Shown: positions 1-11,600 of the stretch, piece by piece
How positions within the stretch are numbered: the first letter of the stretch is position 1
How the letters are laid out: each line of letters begins with the position of its first letter
Assembly: GCA_963971305.1 (NCBI GenBank)
Contig: OZ020305.1
Location: forward strand, 45,469,750-45,533,749
Source of the DNA: Arcuatula senhousia
Taxonomy: Eukaryota > Mollusca > Bivalvia > Mytilida > Mytilidae
Length of the DNA stretch: 64,000 nt
Direction: 5' to 3'
The notes under the pieces: model-generated
Database searches by the model: none
What the model saw: only the letters and a program-made list of their open reading frames with translations
What the model was told of the DNA's origin: nothing
Translations under genes and position numbers: made by a program

Positions 1-1090
1 AATTGTCTTTATTTTTGGGTTAGGTTTTTGTAATGACAGAGGCATCTCTTTGCCTGTCCTAAAATTAACGTTGCAAAGTTTGTGGTACACTGCATCCACT
101 ATTGGTAAGTCTTTAATTCCATATCCCCACTCATCATCTCTTTCTTCACATGTTTCTACAATGGTCTGTTCTTACTGAATAACTGTCTATGGATCTCTTG
201 ATGCTATTGCTTGCATATTTGATAGGTTTTTACAGAATAAACAATGATCCTTGAATAAAAATGAGTTGGATTTGGACCTTAGTTTACAAGTTGTGTCCTT
301 AAATATTCTCTGATCCGGCGTCTAATGGCTTTATGGTGGCAGTGATTTCTTCGGCACGCCTGATGAACTGATTGTCCTGGACTTGTAATAAAGTCGATAT
401 TTAGCTGTTTGCTTGCAGCATTGATACTTTCACTTCCCTTTTCTCTAAGAACTACAGTTGGTTTACCATTTTCTTAACTTGTCACGGTTTGTACATGGGA
501 CGTCATGGTTCGATCAAAGGGGGTCATGGTTTGGTCAAGGGGTATCTAAAAATATTTTTTTAAATCTTCAATCATACACTGTAGAAGCTAACAGTAATGT
601 TTTATACCTTAAACCGGTCATAGTACTAACGCATACAACATATCAACCGCCACTGGAGAAATTTATTACTGTATAATTTCAATGACTGTATGCCATTCAT
701 AAAACACGTTAGAGTAATCATGAGATAAAGATTGTTCTATAGAGTTTTCCATATCAGGTTGCATATCATTTCGAGACTCCGATATTAGATGGAGGCATAA
801 GCCGAGACAATAACATCACTCGTGAAAGGATATAGGCTCTAATATGGCAAGTCATAGTCAAAATAGATACAAAGGTGTACATGAAGCTTTCCTGTCAGTA
901 TTCAAAGAAGGACATGTCATGATTTAAATGATATTACTGAACTATAGCAAAGGGGACATATTCTTCCATCTCAGGGTTTATGTTGCTTCATCCATTATAT
1001 TACTATTCAGTGCAACAGCAGTGTGTGTTGTATTATAGAAAAGTTGCGTCATCGATGATTTTTTATATTATCATACAGGAGTAGCTTGTA
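1..1090. other. No gene recognised; AT-rich intergenic DNA
   Basis: I see no exon with coding similarity and no RNA gene in this first kilobase. The short open frames have no recognisable motif and look like chance. The missing first exon of gene A could lie here or further upstream, but I could not identify one. Confidence 0.4.
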
Positions 1091-1091
1091 C

Positions 1092-1160
1092 TGATCATTT
1101 CATGTTCATCTCCCAGATATAGCCGAAATCGTGCTGCTTGGGAGTAAAGCAATTAACTAA
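1092..1160 (+). repeat. SINE-like family B, 3'-end fragment
   Basis: This fragment reads from a TTCATGTTCATCTCCCAG stretch through GCTGCTTGGGAGTAAAGCAA to AACTAAC. It is the same 3' tail as the full copy at 6576-7021, in the opposite orientation. Only the tail is left. Confidence 0.6.
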
Positions 1161-1489
1161 CAAAACCAAAAGAAGTTCGAACACGGAAGCCAACTCCAGC
1201 TCCGAGGATATCGACCATGTGCAGTACAAGTAAAAGGGAAAGAGATTTTGCTTGTTGCAAAACATATTAGTTAAATTAATCTGTTGGTTGTTTAAGAAAA
1301 GTTAACACAAAATCTTAAACGTCTGTAATTTTTAACTTTGAATGTATTTTTTCACTATTCGTTTGGAACTTTTATCCATTTTTTCGCTCTTCTAAAAATA
1401 TGTGATTGAAGGAAAAAGATTCATTAGCTGATGACTTTGACCTGTTTGAAACTCTGGTTTTAATGCAAGATTTTTACATATGTGACATG

Positions 1490-1980
1490 GAGCCTTCGTT
1501 GTTTTTCAAAATGCATCTTATATCCATCGTATGCTGAACACGAAATCGTACATCCATGGAAACCCCGTCGTACAGACCTCTATATACCTTCGGATCTAAT
1601 TTTTACCAACGTTTACAACTTCCTTCCAAGTTCGTATTTGGTTCGCAGATATTCATATATGATTGTTTACAATCGTAAAGCTTTCGGTTACTATCGTACT
1701 CTCGTCGGAATAAACTAAATCATCTTAATACCAGTCGCGTTATTAGATTTCACACTCCGTATACCAATTGGGATGCATCGTAAACCCATCGTATGCTTAA
1801 CACAACGTCGTACAGCCATCGTATCATGTCTGAGCAGACTTCGTTTCTCATTTTCGACTTATCTTGACAACATCGAAACAAGTTCGTAGTCGGTTCATAG
1901 ATATTCGTGTGTGCTTCTTTTCTAATCGTTTAGCCATTTGTTCTAATCGTATGGCCTTCGCTTTTGATTTTGATTTTTTT
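1490..1980. repeat. Degenerate duplicated repeat rich in ATCGTA/TCGTATG
   Basis: Two diverged tandem copies (about 1500-1700 and 1780-1960) share the order CATCGTATGCT-AACAC, CGTCGTACAG, AAGTTCGTA-T-GGTTC and AGATATTC. Many short TCGTA/ACGAT words occur within it. In style it resembles the ACGT-rich arms of the foldback element at 7948-15223, but I cannot align the two. It is not coding. Confidence 0.45.
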
Positions 1981-2056
1981 TAACAACTTCGGGACTAATT
2001 TCGCATGATGATGTTGAAATTTTTACCTTCGTTTGTCCATCATATGGTGTAACGCC

Positions 2057-2475
2057 AGCATTACTCCCAAGCAGCACTAATTCGGCTAGATCTGTAAGAT
2101 GAACATGAAAGAGGAGATAAAATGAATATGAAAGGATGATGCATGGTGATACGATTCTTATTTGGGTAACAAGTTTTGACTTTTACTTGAAAAAGTATAG
2201 ATGGGTAAGATCCGACAATAAAGCCTTCTGCAGGGGATCCGACAAGTTTTCTGCAGCATTTCTCATCACAGTACTCGGCCATGATGGGGTTTTTATTTTG
2301 CATTATCACCTGACGACTTCGGCATGCATGTATGACAGATTTAACCCTGGGGTACAAATCCCAGTCGCTCTGGGCTAAGCGGCTTAACCTGACACATCCT
2401 GTGTGGACTTGTACCAAGAAGATTAGCTGTTAGAAGAAGCGCTGCTGTGGGCAAATTCGTCATCCAAAACTCGTA
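2057..2475 (-). repeat. SINE-like family B, diverged copy
   Basis: The left edge TTACTCCCAAGCAGCA and the AGATGAACATGAAAG block match the copy at 6576-7021. The right part keeps GGGCTAAGCGGC-TAACC and GCGCTGCTGTGGGC. The tail lies to the left, so the element runs on the minus strand. It lies immediately upstream of the first recognisable exon of gene A. Confidence 0.65.
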
Positions 2476-2623
2476 CTGTGGTAACATACGTAAATCAAAC
2501 GTATCATATAACAAAACAAAAACAAATACTTGGACTGAAACGCACACAAACAATAGAGCGATAAAATAACTGTACCACAATGTCGTAAACAATATCGCGA
2601 GAAACAGATATGATTCATTTATT

Positions 2624-2690
2624 CTGATCTGTTTTTTAGTTGTTTCAGAATTTTCACAATCCTGATCTCTTCTTCAGTTGTTTCAGAATG
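2624..2690 (+). other. Tandemly duplicated 3' splice site of gene A
   Basis: A block starting CTGATCT and ending TTGTTTCAGAA occurs twice with a 38-bp period (2624 and 2662). Each copy contains a pyrimidine tract, an AG and the first exon bases. Only the second AG (2676-2677) gives an open frame. Splicing at the first (2638-2639) shifts by 38 nt and meets a TGA within eight codons. Confidence 0.75.
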
Positions 2691-5600
2691 CCTTGGCAGC
2701 AATCCTTACAAGAACATTAGTGAATATATCTTCAGTGGCTACGATAGTGGACTTAGGCCTTACTGTTCAGATGCTACTCTAGTTAAAGCGACCATTGGGC
2801 TAGCACTTAGACAAATTATTGATCTGGTACGGTTATATACTATCGGGCTTTTGATGTTTCATTAAACAGCAATTAATAGTGAGGAACAGATTTTCTTGGT
2901 AGTCGACCACTAATAATCCTCGAAAATTAATCCTTACAAAAATACACTCTTCAAAAAAGGTAGAAAATTTCCTATTTGTTAAAATACAAATCTAAACCAT
3001 TTCAAAACAATATAACCAAGTCGTCCTTTGTCCGGTTTTCATGAAATAAAAAGGAAAATATGTGAGTCATATTTCTTTAATTTTGAGCTAAATTGTAACC
3101 TCATTACTTTTAAAGTCATTGCAAGTAGAATTCAAGTGTACATTTTACCCATCAATTTCCCGTTTAAATCAATGGAAAATATTCCATGTTTTTAAAAAAC
3201 CATTGAAGTAAGGATTTTGGTCCAAATTAATCAAACAATCTTTATTTCGCTTTCTTTTTACTGGATTTTATGTTATGAAAAACTGTTGCTGAACAGGTTG
3301 GCAATATTGTTTTGAAATTGTTTGGATTTGTCTATAACGTATGGGGAATTTTTCTACCTAGTTTGCGTAACTTTTTTAAGGGTATAAATGAATTCACAGT
3401 TACTGTATCCGATACTGGTATTTGTGTCCCATTTGTCCTTTCTCGAATGTTTTCGTGTAGCTGAAGTAAAATATATAAACGTATATTTTGTTCATGTCTA
3501 AATTTTGAGAAAAAAATAAGATTATTTTACAGTTTTTATGAGATTTGAATTTTATCAGTAAAAAAGAAGAAAAGTCACTTTTTCGTACTGAAACCGGTAT
3601 TATCTTTTTTTTTAGGATGAACCAAAACAAGTCATTAAGCTAAAATTATGGATCAGACTGGTTAGTTAAAATTATTTTATGGTATCCACATGGTTTTTTG
3701 TATACTCTAAAACACAATAATAAAAAAAGTTGATTAGTGTCTTAGAAAGACCGCCAATACGGTCATCATTTGATGGGTGAGTGTGAGTGAGTTGGTGTTA
3801 AACGCCCGTGCAACGCTAAATAGGTTATTTACAGGCTATGGACATGAAAAAGATGATAAAATGAACATGAATAAAGGTACTTGTAATAACAAAATAACCG
3901 AATTTGGAGGATCAATTTCAATGTCCAAGAGAAAAGTCAAAACATGGAAGACACACAGGAATAGCTATAGATCGCAATGGTCCTGACTTGGTACAGGCAT
4001 TTCAAAGGAAATGGTGGGTTGAACCAGGTTTTATGGCGCGCCAAGCCTCCCTCTTCCATTGCGATCTTGTGGACCGGTAGTTACACACAAAGCAACACGG
4101 TTGTGAAGACATCAAAGGGATAATATGATGATCATCTCAGTAAATGATGATGATAAATGAAATATGAGGGTGGGGTGGGAAACGAAGGACCGGTAAATTT
4201 TGAAGAACCACAGGAAAAGGGGAGGAGTGGTTAATGACAGAAAATAAGCCTATGTGGTGCACTACTTGGCGGTCCACAAAGGGGTCTTTTACGTGCATGA
4301 AACGTGGCACTCTCCTCATACGTTGACCCACTATGGTCAGCGGTCAGGGTTTCCGTATTATAGACCCCTGCGGACGAGGGCCACCCTATTCATCCACCTA
4401 GGGTACACACTTGGTCGCTCTGTGGGCTGAGCACTGATCCGACGTCAGAATCTCAAGACCCTTTGTCGCCTCTTATGACAAGCTAGGCTCTGATGCGGGC
4501 CTTTTCGCCACCCGGGCCCCGCATGGGTTTTGATGGAGAAATTGATGGAGTTAGCAAAAAAAATCACGAGATCTTTGTTAAATGATATGATAAACAAAAA
4601 GCTCGTGTCACAAGTACATGTAGTTAATATGACGTCAAATTTAATCAATAGTAACCAAGTATTGAGTGTTCACAAGATCTTTATTTTATGCAACTTCGGT
4701 TCTGGTCAATGTTTTTTTGCATTGAAAAATGATATTTATTTCAATGTGTTCATGAAATAAAAATTTCTTAACTTCTCATCTTTTAAGGCATGGAATGACT
4801 GCCTCCTAACATGGGATCCAACAAATTTCGATGGCGTGTCAGCTATTGTTGTTCCTAACAAACATGTGTGGATTCCCGATCTGACACTTTTTGACAGGTA
4901 TCAGGAAGATAAGTGACGAATGTGGATATGACCACACTTTAGAAATAAAAGTAAAAATAGTGTTCTATTAAATACCGTCATATACTATTTAAATTGACAC
5001 AAACAAACATAAAGAGTATGCATATTCATTTTTAGCTATTAAACTGTTCGCTAAATGTACAGTTCTGGTGTGAAAGAGGCAAAGGGGTACCAATGGGGAA
5101 GTCAAAAGAAATCGGTCCGAAGGGCACAGAAAACACAAGAAAACACGAACGAAAAAAAGCAAAAACTTCAAACAACAAAAAACAACTTAATAGCAATCAC
5201 CAACACGAAATTGAGTAGTAACGAGAATGAACTCATGTGTTCCGGAAGAGAAAGCAGTTCCTGCTTATTATAGCAAACCCGTCGTGTTGCTAACGGTCAA
5301 TTTAGAGTGTTAATGTGAGGAAGTTAACCATAAAAAGTATTTGCTCATTGACAAATACGCTGTTTATACCTCTCAGAGTACATATGTTGGTTTGTCAAAC
5401 AATATTTGTACTGTCGTTCTTTACTGGAATTGGCCTAGTCTAAATAGATCATTCTTTAAAAACACCTGGATTCATCTTCATTTCGAATTTGCTGATTCCA
5501 GTTGTAATAGTTGATTATATGGAATGTGTTTTATTTTTATTTTGTTGTCGTTTTTTATTCGTTTTGTCATTGCTTAAGTTTTAAGAATATATTTTGTTTC

Positions 5601-8600
5601 TCATAGGATATTTTTAATTGTACAAATATTGTAATAAACAACCCAATTATATACATCTTTTAGTGTTACAAAGGAATTCTTCGGGTGGAAAGACTATAAC
5701 CCAATTGTGTATTCGAACGGATCAGTATACTTTAACTTTCCAACAGTTGTTGAAGTTCTTTGTCCAATCGATGTTACTAGATTCCCATTTGATACACAAA
5801 TATGCAAGTTGATTTTCGGTTCATGGACAAACCAATGGGACTTAGTCGACTGGAATCCACGTACTAATAATCCATCAGATCTGTCAACTTTAAAAGAGAA
5901 CGTAGAATGGATTGTTTCGAATGTAACAGTGAAGCGTCACATGGTTTATTATGGGTGCTGTCCAGAGCCGTACCCGGATGTAACATTTTACTTCAAACTA
6001 GAAAGAAAACCGTCGTTTTATGTTACAAACATTATAATTCCGTCGCTGATGATAACAATTTTACTGGTTCTTGGATATATTTTGCCTGTTAACTCTGGTG
6101 AAAAAGTTTCGTTGACAATCACTATTATGTTGGCGATGTATGTCTTCCAGCTGTTGGTGGCAGATAAGCTTCCTCCTTCTGCAGATTCTACTCCATGGAT
6201 AGGTATACTTGATTTTAATACTTTGTTATTGTTTATTGAGAATTTGTAATCTTAAAAGAAAAACGTATTACGGGCAATTTTCGCTATAATATTCGCAAGG
6301 GTGTTGGAAGCACGAAAACGTAGAAGTCGTAACATAAGACGTTTTTCTTGTGTTATTTGTGCAACTATCGATGTCCAATTATAAAAAAAACGCCGACGAC
6401 GTCTTATGTTGTAAGACTAGAAAATGTACATTACAAGTAAAAAAATCGCAAAACTTTGCACACGCGAAAATTAACTTCTCTATACAAACATAGCGAGCAA
6501 CGCAGATGCGAGCCCTACGACATAATGCATGTTTTGAGATGTACCAGAAATATACTGACGAGAAAACCGGAACGTTAGTTAGTTAGTTATTTATTGCTTT
6601 ACTCCCAAGCAGCACGATTTCGGCTATATCCAGGAGATGAACATGAAAGTGGTGATACAATGAACATGAAATGGTGATGAAGTTGAGGAAATGGGGACCC
6701 AAGGCCAATCGGTTAGGAGAGTTTCGACTCTTCTCTTACCGAGACCTGCAGCAGGGTTCTTTAATGCGCAAGGAATGTGACATTTTTTCCCAACACGGTG
6801 CACCACTATGGTTTGCAGTCAGGTTTTCCGCATTATCGCCTGACGACCCCGCATCTCTCGATGTCAGGGCTGCCCCATTCAACCACCTGGGGCACGCATC
6901 CCATTCGCTTTGTGGGCTAAGCGGCCTGACCCGATGCCAGGTTTCGGAGCTCTCTTTAGTGGACTTTTATCGACAAGCTTAGCGCTGCTGTGGGCCTATT
7001 CGCCACCCGGAACCCGCACGGGACGAAAAAACCGGAACGTGTCTACTTTTACGGAGCAAATTGATAATAGGGACGAAGCAAATATCTGGGCTTATAAAAA
7101 ATACACCATAATCTGTTCTGCTAAAATAAAATAATAGAAATGTTAACCAGTGATGTTATACGCATTCATCCACTTGTTTACTTTTACACAAAGATTTTTA
7201 TTAAAACAGCGTTCGGCCTTTTCCGCCGACGTACGAATTTCGGGAAATTACCGAGTTGCTTCCAGGGCTAGCTTTGAGCAACTGTTGAAATCGTCTCATA
7301 GACTTGTCGTCACTTAATGCATGAAACAGACCTAGCTTTGTTTAATTCTAAGTAAGATTGGGAATATATTAATTATCTGAATAAACCTACCTACAACCTT
7401 GACCTGACAACAACTTATTCATTTAATATAAAAAAATAAATAAATAAAAGGGTCTTAATGAAAATGAAGGTACTGTAGAGTCCAGTCCTGCGGTGTTTCA
7501 CCCATTTCCTCGTTCCTGCATGATATTTTTACTTTACCGTTTTTTCAGCCAGGTTTTTTAATGTACCTTCTATTACCAATACTTCAAATTAAACACTGAT
7601 ACTCAGAAAATCTCACAAAACCGGACAGAATCTGAATGTCTGGTATTGGTCTGCTGAAGAAGCGCAAAATACTCTGAAAAGGAAATGACGTCACGGAATC
7701 CATAAAGGGCTAATTTCGTCCCCGCTAAATGTCGACCCAGAATGATACAGGATTTTTTTAAATGCACAAATCATTGAATTTTTAATAAATAGTTATTGAT
7801 CCCAGATATTTTTAGCAACAATTTTCTCAAGAGCATATGATTTGGGTGGGGTGGGGTCAGACTTTGCTTCAATTTAATTTCTTTTGGAAATTTTGGACAT
7901 CTAAGTCGAACACATGGATATATTAAAAAAAATCGATGCTCGCATTATGCCCCCGTCACACTGCATAAAGTTCACACTACGTTCTTACTAAGTCCTAAAA
8001 GGCATAAAACGTGGAAAGAACTTGATGAACGTATTAAAGACGTACTAGAAACTTGTATGGTCGTAGTGCGGACTTTAATGGACGTAGTACGAACTTTTTT
8101 GGACGTTGTGCGAACTTCAAGAACGTGAAGGACGTGGAATAATTTTGAACATGTTCAAAACAAACGTAGTGAGGATGTGGAGAAGTCAAAACGTAGTACA
8201 GACCTACTAAGAACGTATTGAGAACTTTATGATCGTGGCATGAACGTAACAAAGACTTCAAGGACGTGGCCCTGACGGTATAATTTTTTTGTGCCGTTTA
8301 TGCTACGATTTCACTACGTCCTTAAAGTTTGCACTACGTTCGCAGTACGTTTTCACTACGATTTCATATAACGGCATTTTACGTTCAAGTTTGGTTTTTT
8401 TATATGTTTTTTTTTTGTTTTTTTTTAGTTTTTTTTAGGGGGCTTGAATTACAATCAAAACTTAACAAAGGGGGGTTTTGGACTGGGGCTTATCTCGCCC
8501 TTTATTTACATTACAAATTACTTCTTAATTGACAACTTTTACTTTATTTCTTTCAACTCCAGATTGTATTTCTCTGCTATTTTCTTTAATTGTTCAAATC

Positions 8601-11600
8601 TTCCATTTCGGTAAACGTAATTCCCAGGGTGTCGAATATCAAACCAGTGGTCATGACTTCTCTTTATTTCTTTGTACAGATCTTCGTTCTTCTTTTTGTG
8701 GACTTCTTTGTATGTTTTTCCAGTGTCCTCTAAGACTAGAAAGAAGCTTTCTCTTTCATCTATCTCAAAGATATACATGTTTTGTGGAACGTCAAAAGTC
8801 ACTTTCTTTACATTGTGGGTTCTTCTTGGTCGACTCTTTTCAGGAGACGGTGTACCGGTCTCTGGACTGGGTGTTGTTTTAATCTTCCTTTGTGGCACTA
8901 TTTTGACTCGTTCTGTCATGACTTCAGTCTGGACATCCTGGCTTTCCCTAGATTCCATCTCGCCTGTGTGCAGAGTGGTACTTCCATACTAATCTTCTGT
9001 CTTTGCAGGTTGTTCTTGAACCGGTTTACTAGATTCAAATTGCGTGTTGTTCCTCTCGTTCGTGGTGGTTACTACTATGGGGTCATTTTCTGTGTCGCTG
9101 GTTTGTGAGTGAGCGTTCTCGTCCTCACGTTTTTTTCCTTGCGATTAAGGCTAGGAAGCGTCTGTTATTCCTCTCCGTCCTTGCCTTTGAAGACCTCTTC
9201 CGTATGGGTTGTCTAGATTGCGTGGGCGTTACATCGACTCTGGTAGTGTTTTGCCATCTTATCGTTAGCTTGTATCGTCCGTTCCTGGCCGAGAGATCCC
9301 AGCTGGCGGCTTGATTTTCAAGCAGATCATGAAGAATTGTAAAATCATCCGTAGTCAACGTAGAGTGCTTCTCATTCGCCTCGTCTGACATTATGTGTCA
9401 TTCGCCGTCTTGATTATGTTATACGTTCAAGTTTGTAGCATGACCATAAGGAAGTTTCTGCTGCGTCCTTAACACGTCCGTACAGTTTTTACTACGTTGA
9501 CAGTATGTCCTAGCGGTTTTAACGCCGTTTCTAGTAAGTTTTTACCAGGTTTTCTGACAGTTCACATGAATGATGTATTTTTGATGTATTTAAACAGTTT
9601 AAAAAATCGGTTGTCTCTTGCCCGCCGGAAGAGGATTCTTTTATTTTGCATATAATACACAAAAGACAAGATACTTTTAAAAAATAATTAATTATACTTT
9701 GCCAATTATATTAGTCAATTATACTGCCAAAAATATCGCGCCCCACGCCAAACATGTATATATGTTGATTCTGTATATATCTTTATCAAAGCTATAGTTT
9801 GCATTCGGCGAATATTGATGACATCTGTTTTTTGTTTTTTTGTTTTTGTTTTTGTTTGTTTTTTTTTTGTTTTTTTGTTGTTGTCAAGAATGGGGGTTTT
9901 CATTGACACTTTAGGATAAAGCTTGAATCATAGATAGTTTTTTTTTTTCAATACAGAGCCAATTTCAAAACAGCGAGCAGCGACCGCTGGTCACATTGAA
10001 GGCTGCTGGCTGTTTTCTGTTGAGGATTTTTTAAATTGTTGTAAGTTGTGCATCGTCCAGTATACTTATTCCACATCTCATTAATTTTCATCTACATATT
10101 TACTGACTGAATCAATGTAATATGATGCATGCATACTGATAATTAGACATTTTTTTAGCATTTCTATACATGGTCTAAGGATGCACAACGGAACGATTCA
10201 AATTATCGTAAGTTGAGGAATGGATAATATTGTCCATACTGATTTTCCATATCGTTTCGGTTTTTTGTTTAATTTTGTGTTGATTTTTTAATTTTTTTCC
10301 CGAATAAAGCACAGTGGGTATCCTGAATTATTTTTCTGAGGAAAGATACAATCCTGCCTTTTGATGTTAAATTCACCCATCTAAGCCTACACTTACAAAT
10401 CAAATGGGTTGTTTCATTTATTTGGGTATATGTGTCGAGAAAATAAAAAATAAAAAAGAACTGTTACATTTAAAAAATGGGTCAAACATAGCAAATGGCC
10501 GGAAATTGTTCAAAAGAAAGTAGATTAACGCCAGACTTGAAATCAAATTTATGTTATGGGAGCCCATGATGCTGTTGTATACTAAATATTAAGCGCGTCT
10601 CTGATGAGTAACTAGTGAGAAAACTGGTACGAAACATTTAATTTTCTATTTATGAACATTTTATTTTATGTCAACAAATTAAAGTCAGTAAACAGAAAGT
10701 AGATGAGCGACAAACCTTAGATCGAATCATACGTTATAAAAGCCCATGCTGATGTTGCTTGCTAAATAACCCATGAACGTTAAAGAACTTTTTTGTAGAG
10801 TTCCATAATAGTAGGCTGAATGGGGCCCCCTTCAATTGCCACACCGGCCGGCAAACTGCAAACAGGGGAGGGATTAACAAAAGCATCAAGCTTTTTTCCA
10901 TTCCAGAATTAGTCATTATGTTTATAAACAAAATATCAAAATGCTATGATTAGTAGATGCTGAGGAAACTGATAATTACAAAAAAGGTTCTCACGCCCAA
11001 ACGAAATTTACCATATATCTTTCACTCCGTGAAATAAATCTGGCCAGTAACATCTAACTAGAACATTGTCTTAAATACACAAGCAGTATTTTTTCTGCAT
11101 ACATATTTTACAAGAGGCAATTCCGGGTGAATAATTAAAATTCAATGCGTGGTATGTGCCCTTTTTGTCTATAAAAGACCAATAAAAACGCTTAAGACAA
11201 AAGTTGTACGTCAACAATAGCAAAGAAAAACAAAAACAAAATAAACATAATAACTAAAATCTTCTGGTTTAAATAACACTAATGAAGCATCGCCTCGTGT
11301 CGACTTCAATTGTATGCATGGACAATTCAGAAAGTTTTTTTAAACCCCAAAAGACTTTGATATTTGTCGCCGTAAGTTTTACTATATACAAAAGTAGTTC
11401 AATTCTTATGGTACAGGCTGAATAAAAACCCGAGATAACCACTAAACTTTCCCTTTTCATTGCGATTTTAGAATCCGTGTGTAACATCAATACAACACAA
11501 CACGATTGTGAAACACAATTTATGCAATTTTCACTATACATTAAGTTAGTTAGTCAAATATAGGTGGCTAACGGTGGGTCAGTGATGCGTCATGCAGTTT

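Noticed and set aside
5664..6202. Gene A as a pseudogene because of its unusual pore and loop residues
   Set aside because: All six exons have intact frames, consistent phases and canonical splice sites, so divergence is better supported than decay.
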